A stretch of DNA of 64,000 nt. Source: Acidobacteriota bacterium (lineage in GTDB: Bacteria > Acidobacteriota > Blastocatellia > Pyrinomonadales > Pyrinomonadaceae). Under the pieces are notes generated by a model. The model was not told the origin of the DNA. It saw nothing but the letters and a program-made list of their open reading frames with translations, and did no database searches. Position numbers and translations under genes: made by a program. The stretch's first letter is position 1; each line of letters begins with the position of its first letter. This document shows positions 9,511 to 17,084 of this stretch, piece after piece. The stretch is taken from the NCBI GenBank assembly GCA_016703965.1, contig JADJBB010000025.1, positions 62,001 to 126,000 on the forward strand. Reading direction: 5' to 3'.

Positions 9511-10122
9511 TTAATCTGGTTTTCGCGGAGTGGCGGCACTCAGATATTTCGACCTTTCGATATCTCCGTCGCGAGTGCCCGTCGTGTCGTGAAACAAAAC
9601 CACCGAATGCGGATACGGCATATCTATTCCGGCTTCGTCCAACGCGAGCTTAATACCGGTTGCTACGCGGTCGCTCGTGAGGCGAACATCCGCTTTCTGA
9701 GACTTCGTCCAGAACAATACTTTCAGATCGAACGACGAAGGAGCAAGTGCGACGACGTTAACTGAGGGCTCCGGCTCCTTCAAAACGCCTTCCGTTTTTT
9801 CAAGCACAGCCATTATCGCAAAACGTGCTTTTTCAATCGAATCCTGATAACCAATACCTACGATCAGACTCGCGCGTCGGCGGTCGAAAGCGGTTCGAAT
9901 CAGGACGGCGTTGGTATAAATGTCGCCGTTCGGTATGACGGCACGTTCGCCGTCATACGTTTTTATCCGGGTCGAGCGGACGTTGATCTCCTCGACGGTT
10001 CCGTCGAATTCACGAAATTTAATCTGATCGCCGACGACAAACGGTTTGCGCCAAAGAATGAGTATTCCGGCGAAAAAGTTTTGAAGCACATCCTTGAACG
10101 CAAAAAGCAGGCAAGACCCCAT
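9511..10122 (-). pseudogene. MscS-family channel lacking its membrane N-terminus (remnant)
   Basis: 203 residues. The reading frame starts in the middle of the MscS pore helix (L-L-F-A-F-K-D-V-L-Q-N-F-F-A-G) and then holds a complete MscS beta domain (V-G-D-Q-I-K-F, then T-V-E-E-I-N-V-R-S-T-R-I) and alpha/beta C-terminal domain. Normal members have at least two further membrane helices before this point. The stop codon of the zinc-ribbon gene lies only 25 bases upstream, so the missing part is not hidden by a frameshift but is absent. Without TM1, TM2 and most of TM3 it cannot form a pore alone. A weak AGAAGA ribosome site precedes the ATG, so a soluble fragment could still be made. Deletion remnant is the likelier reading. 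Confidence 0.7.
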
Positions 10123-10147
10123 TCTTCTGCCGCCTCACATCGTGCAG

Positions 10148-10570
10148 CTAATTGTCCGAGTCGGAGCGTTTCGCGGCAGGTTCTTTTAGCAAGTTTGTCG
10201 TTCCTTCAGTAACACTGGCCGGGACATACTCAAAGTCGCCTATCGGCGCAAGCTTTTTGGTCGTAGGTGCGTGCGGCAGTGAATCCGGTTGTTTGGGGGC
10301 ACCGCTCCGCTTATTGAAGGACGACCGCAGCATCGGGTATGCAGCGATAAAGAACATTCCGGCTATCGAAATGATCACCCCAAGAAAAATGACCGCGCGA
10401 AGTTCGACAAAGCTACCTACCAAAGCGATCATTATTCCGCCAAACGCCATCGCCAACCCGCCAAGCCTCGGGTTGAAAGGACGCGGCTCGGCGGCGGCAA
10501 CCTGAGCTCCGCAGGAGCGGCAAAACTGCTGGTCGTTTAGTATTTGTGATCCGCAATCTGGACAGTTCAT
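10148..10570 (-). CDS. Zinc-ribbon membrane protein
   Basis: 140 residues. The N-terminus is a zinc ribbon with C-P-D-C and, about 12 residues on, C-R-S-C-G. A short linker leads to two membrane helices (about residues 36-55 and 58-78) and a hydrophilic Pro/Lys/Thr-rich tail that should be cytoplasmic together with the ribbon. This is the common zinc-ribbon/two-helix architecture of unknown function. It is the first gene of the minus-strand series that continues with the MscS remnant and nhaA. No enzyme motif is visible. Confidence 0.75.
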   Translation of the reverse strand: MNCPDCGSQILNDQQFCRSCGAQVAAAEPRPFNPRLGGLAMAFGGIMIALVGSFVELRAVIFLGVIISIAGMFFIAAYPMLRSSFNKRSGAPKQPDSLPHAPTTKKLAPIGDFEYVPASVTEGTTNLLKEPAAKRSDSDN

Positions 10571-10743
10571 ATTTTGCCTTTGTAAAACAATATTGCACTA
10601 GACTATACGTCAAACCGCAACCCTATGTTCGATGAGTGGCGGCAGATGTGAATGAGCCGTAAGAACAAGGCAGCAGTCAGAAGTCCGCAAGATCCGCCTT
10701 AATATTTCGGGTGTGCGGCCGAAAACAAGATGAACGGCAGATA

Positions 10744-11202
10744 CTATAAAGGGACGGCTTCGGTCGTCTTTTTATTTAAATAACGGCCCGCGTCTTCGAT
10801 TGGCAGGTCATTGATACTGGCATAACGATGCGACATTAAGCCGTCTTCGTTGAACTGCCACAATTCATTACCGTAACTGCGGAACCATTGGCCCGTGGTG
10901 TCGTGCCATTCGTATTCGAATCTGACAGCCATGCGGTTTTCGCGAAATCCCCAAAGCTCTTTTTTGAGAACGTAGTCGAGTTCGCGTTCCCATTTGCCTT
11001 TCAGGAACTGCTTGACCGCCTCGCGGCCGTTGATGAATTCGGCGCGGTTTCGCCACTCGGTGTCGACCGAATATGCAAGGCAAACTCGTTCAGGATCGCG
11101 GGAATTCCATGCATTCTCTGCCGCCTGAACCTTTGCCAATGCCTTTTCCATCGTGAAAGGCGGAACGATATCGCCCGGTTTTGGTGGATATTCGTTATTC
11201 AT
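10744..11202 (-). CDS. NTF2-like protein, DUF1348 type
   Basis: 152 residues with the NTF2-like cone fold pattern: an N-terminal helix pair (A-L-A-K-V-Q-A-A-E-N-A-W-N), W-R-N-R-A-E-F-I-N-G-R-E-A-V, then antiparallel strands with F-E-Y-E-W-H-D and G-N-E-L-W-Q-F. It matches the DUF1348 subgroup, which often accompanies oxidoreductases, but no reaction is assigned. Its start overlaps the end of the PNPOx-like gene by 4 bases, showing translational coupling. It is the last gene of the five-gene minus-strand operon whose promoter is at about 14040. Confidence 0.85.
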   Translation of the reverse strand: MNNEYPPKPGDIVPPFTMEKALAKVQAAENAWNSRDPERVCLAYSVDTEWRNRAEFINGREAVKQFLKGKWERELDYVLKKELWGFRENRMAVRFEYEWHDTTGQWFRSYGNELWQFNEDGLMSHRYASINDLPIEDAGRYLNKKTTEAVPL

Positions 11203-11822
11203 TTTGCTTTCTCCTTTGCTCGCAGTTGTGCGACCTCTTTTTCCAGTTTTTCGACGTGTTCGCGAAGCGGCAATGTGATCGAGCGAATCTCGTCCATCGT
11301 GAAACGTGGCGTGATGTGCTGCGGGCAGTTCCAGTCGAATGCCTCAACGTGCAGGATCATCGCCCGCTCGATCTTTGCTTTGTAATCGGGCACTGTCAGT
11401 TGCTCGATCAGCCAGGGTGCATCCACGGCATCTTTGACTTCGACGCGGGCTAGTATTTTGAGTCTCGCCTGGTTCGGATAATCCATCAGGAAAAGTGCGG
11501 CTTTGTCGTTCGCCGCTAGATTTCCGACGCTGATGTACTGCAAGTTGCCGCGAAAATCCGCGTATCCAAGGGTCCGATCATCCAAGACTTTCAAAAATCC
11601 CGCCGGCCCGCCGCGAAACTGGACATATGGCTGACCATCCTCGCTGACGGTCGCCATGTAAAAACCGTCGCGGGCCTCGATAAAATCATTCTCGGCATCC
11701 GAAAGCCCATGAAAATCCGGATCGCCGCCTTCAAACCTAGCGTAGTTCTTACGCGTTCCGTAATGTTCCTGTGCCGCCTTTACGCTCGGCGTGAATGTCA
11801 GATCAAAAAATTTGTGTGACAT
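11199..11822 (-). CDS. Pyridoxamine 5'-phosphate oxidase-fold flavoprotein
   Basis: 207 residues from the ATG at 11822, which has a GGAGA ribosome site; the frame is open further back to 11894 but that part overlaps the neighbouring gene. The split-barrel FMN-binding pattern is visible: F-Y-M-A-T-V-S-E-D-G-Q-P-Y-V-Q-F-R-G-G, then L-G-Y-A-D-F-R-G-N and A-A-L-F-L-M-D-Y. The C-terminus is a helical extension with heptads (L-E-K-E-V-A-Q-L-R-A-K-E). Family members bind FMN and reduce or oxidise small molecules, or bind haem or F420. The true vitamin B6 enzyme is unlikely, because this is the short general-stress type. It is coupled to the DUF1348 gene. Confidence 0.85.
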   Translation of the reverse strand: MSHKFFDLTFTPSVKAAQEHYGTRKNYARFEGGDPDFHGLSDAENDFIEARDGFYMATVSEDGQPYVQFRGGPAGFLKVLDDRTLGYADFRGNLQYISVGNLAANDKAALFLMDYPNQARLKILARVEVKDAVDAPWLIEQLTVPDYKAKIERAMILHVEAFDWNCPQHITPRFTMDEIRSITLPLREHVEKLEKEVAQLRAKEKAK

Positions 11823-11850
11823 GGTTATACATCTCCAAAAAGGCAAATTG

Positions 11851-12240
11851 TCACGCTTTGGTCTTCTGCGGAGGCCAAAACGTGATCTTTCCAAATATTA
11901 ACGCAAGAACCACGTAAACAATGGCGACCGCACCCACGGGTAGTGCGTCTTTTACAATGAACGCTCCTTTCGACAAAGCAAGACCACCGATCATAAAATG
12001 GGTGAAATTTGCGATCGCTACCGGCCGGCTGTAAATACCTCCGATCAAATTTGCCTTTGCTGTCCAATTAAGCATCGCAAACGCAAAATAAAGTCCACCG
12101 AGGAGCTGCAAGATCAGCGAGAACACGCCGTTTGGATCCGCGTCCGAGTATTTCAAGAGATAGCCCGGAAAGAAAACAAGCACTGATCCGCTGACCGCCA
12201 TCAGAACTGAGCTAACTGCCATTATTGGTTTCGTATTCAT
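11851..12240 (-). CDS. Four-helix membrane protein of unknown function
   Basis: 129 residues with four hydrophobic segments (about 7-27, 42-60, 73-92 and 98-118), short loops and a basic C-terminus. Charged residues inside the helices are few. I do not recognise a family. It lies 28 bases before the PNPOx-like gene and 91 bases after the AhpD-like gene, in the same orientation, so it probably belongs to the sigma-54-driven operon and could be its membrane part, such as a small quinone- or redox-linked subunit. That role is conjecture. Confidence 0.65.
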   Translation of the reverse strand: MNTKPIMAVSSVLMAVSGSVLVFFPGYLLKYSDADPNGVFSLILQLLGGLYFAFAMLNWTAKANLIGGIYSRPVAIANFTHFMIGGLALSKGAFIVKDALPVGAVAIVYVVLALIFGKITFWPPQKTKA

Positions 12241-12331
12241 TATTTTGTTGACCGTATTTGCACGCTAGTGTATTTCAGCTTGATTTTTCAAGAAAGGTGC
12301 ATGCACCAGCCACGCACCTATTGAATAACGT

Positions 12332-12889
12332 TTACGCACTCGCCGCACGGCTTGCGAGCGGGAATTCTATCGTCGGGAAATCGACAACCGTTCCAGCTAC
12401 CTCGTTGAAGTAATTGGTGAAAATATTCAACGCGACATTGGCGACGATCTCGGTGATCTCCATCTCGGTAAAGCCGGCGGCGGTCACAGCCTGAAAGTCT
12501 GCCGGTGACACTTTGCCGCGACTGACGATCAACGCACTTGCAAATTTCAGAGCTGCATCGGCCTTTTTGTCATGTGACGATGCCCTACGGGCGTCTTCGA
12601 TCGAGTGTTCATCAAGCCCAACCATCTTGCCGATCGCCGAATGTGCAGATGCACAATAGTGGCAGCCATTGATCTCGGCTGTCGTCAACGCGATCTGCTC
12701 GCGAAGCTTTGCGGTAAGCGTCGTGCCTAAAGAACCACTGAAGTTCAAATAAGCCTCAAGGACCGCCGGCGAACTTGCCAGGGTTTTCATCAGATTCGGT
12801 GCGAAACCGATCTTTTCTTTTACTACATCGAGCAATTCTTTTGCTTTGCCTTCTGCTGATTCGTGATTGATTGCTGTAATTCTCTGCAT
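12332..12889 (-). CDS. AhpD-like / carboxymuconolactone decarboxylase family protein
   Basis: 185 residues. The AhpD catalytic signature is intact: Glu72, Cys76, Cys79 and His83 in E-x-x-x-C-x-x-C-x-x-x-H, preceded by the helical core R-E-Q-I-A-L-T-T. An AGGAGA ribosome site lies just before the ATG. Members with this cysteine pair act as thiol-dependent peroxidases or disulfide carriers in the cytoplasm. The intact CxxC makes a redox role more likely than a decarboxylase one. It stands second in the operon after the alpha/beta-hydrolase. Confidence 0.9.
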   Translation of the reverse strand: MQRITAINHESAEGKAKELLDVVKEKIGFAPNLMKTLASSPAVLEAYLNFSGSLGTTLTAKLREQIALTTAEINGCHYCASAHSAIGKMVGLDEHSIEDARRASSHDKKADAALKFASALIVSRGKVSPADFQAVTAAGFTEMEITEIVANVALNIFTNYFNEVAGTVVDFPTIEFPLASRAASA

Positions 12890-12968
12890 TTTTTTATTCT
12901 CCTAATTTCTAAATTCTCCAAAAAACTGTTTCGTTACTTTTCCAAGTCGGTTATATTCTCCTCAAACT

Positions 12969-13979
12969 TTACTTACGATTCTTGACCTTCTCGTCATAAA
13001 ATCGCTGCATATTCTCAGAGATATAATCGAGATGATCTTCGACTGCGAAATGTCCGGCATCGAGGCGGTGCATTTCGGCTTTCGGAAGATCCTTCAAAAA
13101 CGCTTCACCACCGGCAGGCGTAAAGAAGATGTCCGTCTGTCCCCAGAAAATGATCGTCTTTGGATGATTGTCGCGGAGAAATTTCTGCCAAACCGGATAC
13201 AACTCAACATTTTTACGATAATCGTAGAAAAGGTCTAGGTTTACTCGGACGGCATTGGGCCTTTCCATAAAACCGAAATCCGATTCCCAGTTGTCAGGGC
13301 TGATCAATTCGGGGTCCTTCGCTCCGAAAAGGTAGATGCCCTTGATCGCGTCTTTGGTCAAAAATCCTTCGAGCGGCTTTTCCGTTTCCGGCGAACGGTT
13401 CTTCCACAAGGCACCGCGAAGTCCGTCCCAGACCGCTGTGAAGCCAATTTCGTAGGCGTTTGTGTTCTGAACGATCAGCCAGTCGAGGGCCTTCGGATTG
13501 CGACCAACGATCCTGAAACCGACCGGGCCGCCGTAATCCTGCGCATAGAGCCCGTAGTGATCAAATCCCTTGAGCTTTAGAAAATGCTCGACGATCTGTG
13601 AAATTCCCTCGAACGTATAGTCATACTTTGCCGGATCAGGAATATCGCTGAGGCCGAATCCCGGATAGTCCGGAGCGATGACGTGAAACTTACCCGATAG
13701 TGACCGCATCAGATCGCGGTATTGGTGAGACGCTGCGGGAAAACCGTGCAGCAGCACGACCTTCGGGTTTGCCGGATCGCCTGCTTCGCGATAAGCGATG
13801 TTCAGGCCGTCGACCTTGATGAAACCGTATTTTACGGCCGTCGTGTCGGCACTTACCAACTTGCTGTCTGAATTTGGGGCCTGCCCCTGAACGCTAAGAC
13901 CAGCTGACATTGCGGCGATCATGATCGATCCTAGTAAGAGATACTTTCGAAATGTGTTGTTGATCGTTTTGTTTTTCAT
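12969..13979 (-). CDS. Secreted alpha/beta-hydrolase, epoxide hydrolase/haloalkane dehalogenase type
   Basis: 336 residues from the ATG at 13979. An upstream in-frame ATG at 13991 exists, but the GAGGA ribosome site lies right between the two, which favours 13979. A signal peptide is present, with a likely cut after V-Q-G-Q. The hydrolase core shows H-G-F-P (oxyanion loop, epoxide-hydrolase style), the nucleophile elbow with Asp (Q-D-Y-G-G-P-V-G, Asp148) instead of Ser, and a C-terminal D-A-G-H-F acid/His region. An Asp nucleophile means C-O or C-halogen bond hydrolysis and argues against a simple esterase. It is the first gene of the operon and lies about 50 bases downstream of the sigma-54 promoter. 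Confidence 0.88.
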   Translation of the reverse strand: MKNKTINNTFRKYLLLGSIMIAAMSAGLSVQGQAPNSDSKLVSADTTAVKYGFIKVDGLNIAYREAGDPANPKVVLLHGFPAASHQYRDLMRSLSGKFHVIAPDYPGFGLSDIPDPAKYDYTFEGISQIVEHFLKLKGFDHYGLYAQDYGGPVGFRIVGRNPKALDWLIVQNTNAYEIGFTAVWDGLRGALWKNRSPETEKPLEGFLTKDAIKGIYLFGAKDPELISPDNWESDFGFMERPNAVRVNLDLFYDYRKNVELYPVWQKFLRDNHPKTIIFWGQTDIFFTPAGGEAFLKDLPKAEMHRLDAGHFAVEDHLDYISENMQRFYDEKVKNRK

Positions 13980-14038
13980 TGTGTTCCTCATTGTTGCTCA
14001 TTTGAGCGGAATTTGAATTTGTCTGTCGGGAAAGATAA

Positions 14039-14056
14039 TTGCATTAAACGTGCCAC
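14039..14056 (-). promoter_or_regulatory. Sigma-54 (-24/-12) promoter
   Basis: Read on the minus strand this is GTGGCACG-TTTA-ATGCA. The consensus is TGGCAC-N5-TTGC. The invariant GG and GC are present with exactly 10 bases between them, and only one position of the -12 element deviates. Transcription would start near 14028, giving a leader of about 50 bases to the ATG at 13979. The divergent gene pair opposite ends with a sigma-54 activator (14772), which supports function. Confidence 0.8.
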
Positions 14057-14079
14057 TCGTATTTAAAAGGCTAACATCT

Positions 14080-14168
14080 TTCGTTTCAGTAGTTTACGGA
14101 CATTATCCTGAATACACTCTGAAACGGAATTTCGTGATACAATGAAAATTCGTTGCAATTACAACGAA
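14080..14168. promoter_or_regulatory. Candidate activator-binding sites (TTCGTT half-site palindromes)
   Basis: Two inverted repeats share the half-site TTCGTT. One is TTCGTTTCAG at 14080-14089 facing CTGAAACGGA at 14119-14128. The other is an 18-of-20 palindrome at 14149-14168 (TTCGTTG, six-base centre, CAACGAA). They lie roughly 50-140 bases upstream of the sigma-54 start, the usual range for enhancer sites, and just before the FMN reductase gene, so they could also serve autoregulation. Confidence 0.6.
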
Positions 14169-14198
14169 ATATCGCTTCATTCGGGTCGGAGGTAGAAT

Positions 14199-14750
14199 TT
14201 GAGCAGTAAAAAAATGATATTGGCTATTTCCGGCAGCACGCGGGAGTTCTCGACCAATCTAAACCTGATCAACGCGGCCGCCGACCTTGCATCTGACCGG
14301 TTTAACGTCACCATCTATCGGGGTCTGTTGGGACTGCCACAATTTAATCCGGACGATGACAATGAAAATGCGGGTGAACAAGTAGCCGATCTCCGCCGAC
14401 AGCTCCGCGAAGCCAATGGCATACTCATATGCACACCGGAATACGCGATGGGCGTTCCCGGGACGCTTAAGAATGCGATCGACTGGACGGTTTCGTCCGC
14501 CGACTTTTACCACAAGCCGACGGCATTGATCACCGCCTCGTCGTCGGGTGAGAAAGGGCATGCGTCGCTGTTGGGAACGCTGAAAGTTATAGACGCAAAA
14601 ATTACTGATGAGACACAATTGTTGATATCGCACGCAAAATTGAAAGTTAGTAATGAGTGCAAAATTACCGACGTTAAAACGTTGCTCGATGTCGAGACGC
14701 TGCTGTTCGCCTTCGACAAAGTGGTACAAAATAGTTTGGATAACGCATAA
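14199..14750 (+). CDS. NADPH-dependent FMN reductase family protein
   Basis: 183 residues. The start is a TTG at 14199 with a CGGAGG ribosome site six bases ahead; an ATG at 14214 is the alternative. The flavodoxin-like fold shows the phosphate-binding loop I-S-G-S-T-R at the N-terminus and the family signature T-P-E-Y-A-M-G-V-P-G-T-L-K-N-A-I-D-W, followed by S-S-S-G-E-K-G. Members use NAD(P)H to reduce FMN, quinones, chromate or azo compounds. It lies 21 bases before the sigma-54 activator and is divergent from the detoxification-like operon, so it may provide reduced flavin for the PNPOx-like protein there. Confidence 0.92.
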   Translation: MSSKKMILAISGSTREFSTNLNLINAAADLASDRFNVTIYRGLLGLPQFNPDDDNENAGEQVADLRRQLREANGILICTPEYAMGVPGTLKNAIDWTVSSADFYHKPTALITASSSGEKGHASLLGTLKVIDAKITDETQLLISHAKLKVSNECKITDVKTLLDVETLLFAFDKVVQNSLDNA

Positions 14751-14771
14751 GAAGTTCGAGGAAGATCGCCG

Positions 14772-16379
14772 ATGAGTTCAGAGATAGCATTTGATTCGAT
14801 CAATGAGTTGATCGTCCGAAACAGCCCGGTAAAGGAAACTCTGCAGGCGATCGCTTCGCAAATGATAAAGCAAGAAGAAGTTGCTTTGGCGCGAATTTGG
14901 CTGATCGATAAGGGCGACATTTGCGACACTTGCGTCGTTCGTTCCGTTTGTCCTAGCCAAGAGCAATGCTTGCATCTCACCGCCAGTGAAGGCAGAAATC
15001 TGAATGGTGAGAAAGCTTGGTCGAATATCGACGGACGATTTGGTCGCTTCCCGATCGGTGTAAGAAAGGTCGGCCATGTCGCGCAGAGCGGTGAAGCGAT
15101 CCACCTTCATGATCTGCTAACGACGGAAAGTTCATGGATAGCTGACCGAGATTGGATACACGCTGAAAAGATAAATGGCCTTGCCGCACACCCGCTTAAA
15201 TTTCAAGATGATATTTTGGGTGTTATAGCGGTCTTTTCCCGGAAAAACATTAACCCGGAAAGCTTTGAATGGCTACGGGTATTTGCTGAACAGGCCTCGA
15301 TCGCCATCGCAAATGCGCGTGCTTTCGAGGAGATAGACAAGCTCCGCAGCCAACTTAAGGAAGAGAATGAATACCTTCGCGAGGAGATCAGCGAAGCGAC
15401 TCCGCACAAGTTTCTCATAGGCGAGAGCCCAGTTTGGACAAAGATCGTGCAGCAGATAGATCTGGTAGGTTCGTCGGACGCGACAGTTTTACTAACCGGC
15501 GAAAGCGGAACCGGCAAGGAAATGGTCGCCCGAGCTTTGCACGAAGCAGGCCCGCGGCGGGACAAGCCGCTTGTTCGCGTTAACTGTGCTGCGATCTCGC
15601 CCGAGCTTTTTGAGAGCGAATTCTTTGGCCATGTAAAAGGAGCCTTTACCGGGGCTTTTAAGGATCGCGTCGGGCGTTTTCAGCTGGCTGACGGTGGGAC
15701 GATCTTTCTCGACGAAATGGGTGAACTTCCGCTCGCACTGCAGGGAAAGCTGCTGCGAGTACTTCAGGAAAGGCAGTTTGAACGCGTTGGTGACGACCGT
15801 ACGCGCACGGTCAATGTTCGCGTGATCGCAGCGACAAACCGCGACCTATGGGCGGAGGTGGAAAAGGGAAGTTTTCGCCAGGATCTTTTTTATCGTATCA
15901 GCGTTTTTCCAATTCATTTACCGCCTCTTCGCGAACGGCCCGAGGATATCGCACCTCTGGCAAGACATTTTCTAGGTACATTGGCGGTCAAGTGCCAAAA
16001 GACGTCCTTAAAGCTATCGGCTCAAGACATCAGGATCCTACAAGGCTATTCGTTTCCGGGGAATGTGCGTGAACTGCAAAATATTATCGAACGAGCAGTT
16101 ATCATGGCTCAAAGCAACCGGTTGAATTTTTCTCTTCCGCAGATAATCGATCGGCTCATCGACATTGATATGGGGCCGGAGGCAAACCCCAATATGACCA
16201 AAAATCGGATAAAAAACTATGAGGAATTGAAGGAATTGGAGCGGGAAAATCTGATCAATGCTCTTCGAGAAACTAACTACAAAATATACGGCATGGACGG
16301 AGCCGCCGAATTACTTCGAATCAAACCAACGACACTTATATCGAGGATCAAAGCGATGAAGATCTCGGTGCGGCCTTAG
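14772..16379 (+). CDS. Sigma-54-dependent transcriptional activator with cysteine-bearing GAF domain
   Basis: 535 residues. A GAF domain covers about residues 20-185, then a short coiled coil, and the AAA+ sigma-54 interaction domain covers about 215-440. Walker A G-E-S-G-T-G-K-E is at 243-250, the GAFTGA loop at 290-295 is intact, and Walker B reads I-F-L-D-E. A Fis-type HTH closes the protein (A-A-E-L-L-R-I-K-P-T-T-L). The GAF domain contains four cysteines, Cys51, Cys54, Cys60 and Cys66, in C-x2-C-x5-C-x5-C spacing, which could bind a metal or sense redox state. The intact GAFTGA loop means it should be able to activate sigma-54 promoters; the site at 14039 is the obvious target. Confidence 0.95.
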   Translation: MSSEIAFDSINELIVRNSPVKETLQAIASQMIKQEEVALARIWLIDKGDICDTCVVRSVCPSQEQCLHLTASEGRNLNGEKAWSNIDGRFGRFPIGVRKVGHVAQSGEAIHLHDLLTTESSWIADRDWIHAEKINGLAAHPLKFQDDILGVIAVFSRKNINPESFEWLRVFAEQASIAIANARAFEEIDKLRSQLKEENEYLREEISEATPHKFLIGESPVWTKIVQQIDLVGSSDATVLLTGESGTGKEMVARALHEAGPRRDKPLVRVNCAAISPELFESEFFGHVKGAFTGAFKDRVGRFQLADGGTIFLDEMGELPLALQGKLLRVLQERQFERVGDDRTRTVNVRVIAATNRDLWAEVEKGSFRQDLFYRISVFPIHLPPLRERPEDIAPLARHFLGTLAVKCQKTSLKLSAQDIRILQGYSFPGNVRELQNIIERAVIMAQSNRLNFSLPQIIDRLIDIDMGPEANPNMTKNRIKNYEELKELERENLINALRETNYKIYGMDGAAELLRIKPTTLISRIKAMKISVRP

Positions 16380-16422
16380 CTAAATCCCGGCTAAAGCGAA
16401 GATCAAGAGTCCAGGTCCTATG

Positions 16423-16451
16423 AAAAAAAGCAGTGAGACCATCCGTCTCAC
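16423..16451 (-). terminator. Hairpin plus T-run, minus strand
   Basis: GTGAGAC at 16433-16439 pairs with GTCTCAC at 16445-16451. On the minus strand the stem is followed by seven T within a few bases, as in an intrinsic terminator. No minus-strand gene ends here, so it would stop transcripts coming from the gene-free stretch to the right, or act as a weak plus-strand terminator after the activator gene. Confidence 0.45.
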
Positions 16452-16920
16452 CGCTTCAAGGCTCTGTGGGGAGCTTGTTTATGAACCATGCTAGCTGGCT
16501 CGCCGTTAACACCGTCCATCACGTAATGCTCGAGAAAAGCGGCGGGGTGATCTGACCGATATGAGAACCGCAGGGGTAGCTATTATGATCGCCGGTATGA
16601 CTATCGTGTCAACAGCGAAATAGGGTATGTCGATGGTAATTCTAGGTTAGAGACATTTGTACCGCCTCCTTTTCAGTCGTAGACAAGACTAAAAAATTTG
16701 CGGTAGATAGTTGATAGGAATCGACGGTGTAAGGTATGCTTCGTACGAGTCGAGGCGTCTGTGGCACGGTAAGGAAGTTCCTGAATTAGCATTCAAAGTT
16801 GGTTGCAGGTTGGTTGCAGCGTTGCTGATCACGGCTTATTAGTGTTGAATGGACATAGCCGTTAAGTTGTTGATTCTAAGAAGTTTTGAGCGGTTTTGAC
16901 AAATTATACAAATCTACCTA
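16452..16920. other. Gene-free stretch left of the tRNA fragment
   Basis: About 470 bases with no convincing coding frame. A short direct repeat (GGTTGCAGGTTGGTTGCAGC at 16800-16819) lies about 100 bases before the tRNA fragment. The stretch could be the decayed end of an integrated element, since it abuts a tRNA 3' fragment, but no integrase remnant was recognised. Confidence 0.35.
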
Positions 16921-16921
16921 A

Positions 16922-16971
16922 ATCGCTTGGGGTGCGAGAGGTCGTGAGTTCAAATCTCGCCGTCCCGACCA
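16922..16971 (+). pseudogene. 3' fragment of tRNA-Pro(GGG), attachment-site-like
   Basis: The piece runs from the 5' side of the anticodon stem to an encoded CCA. The anticodon loop reads TTGGGGT (anticodon GGG, G37) with a four-pair stem; the fifth pair is broken at the left boundary. The variable loop is AGGTC. The T arm is GTGAG-TTCAAAT-CTCGC, and then CGTCCCG, A and CCA follow. The matching acceptor strand (CGGGACG) and D arm do not occur in the preceding 500 bases. Tyrosine integrases commonly recombine in the anticodon arm and leave exactly such a 3' copy at the distal end of an island. If so, the element lay to the left and the intact tRNA is outside the window. Confidence 0.75.
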
Positions 16972-16978
16972 TTGTGGA

Positions 16979-17019
16979 AAAGGGCTTTCGAAGTGATCTT
17001 CGAAAGCCCTTTTTCTTTT
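16979..17019 (+). terminator. Strong intrinsic terminator after the tRNA fragment
   Basis: A 14-bp perfect stem (AAGGGCTTTCGAAG against CTTCGAAAGCCCTT) with loop TGAT is followed by a T-rich tail. It lies 8 bases after the CCA end, where a tRNA gene terminator belongs, which supports this being the original downstream flank of the tRNA gene. Confidence 0.92.
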
Positions 17020-17084
17020 CGCAACAGAATGCGGAGATAACGACTTTTGTTCTCCGCGAAGACAACACGGGCTTTTAGATGAAT

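Noticed and set aside
16756..16776. TGGCACG at 16756 as another sigma-54 site
   Set aside because: No GC at the needed distance: ten bases after the GG the sequence reads AA.
16896..17078. Plus-strand frame across the tRNA fragment and terminator
   Set aside because: It covers structured RNA sequence and a terminator, so it is not a gene.
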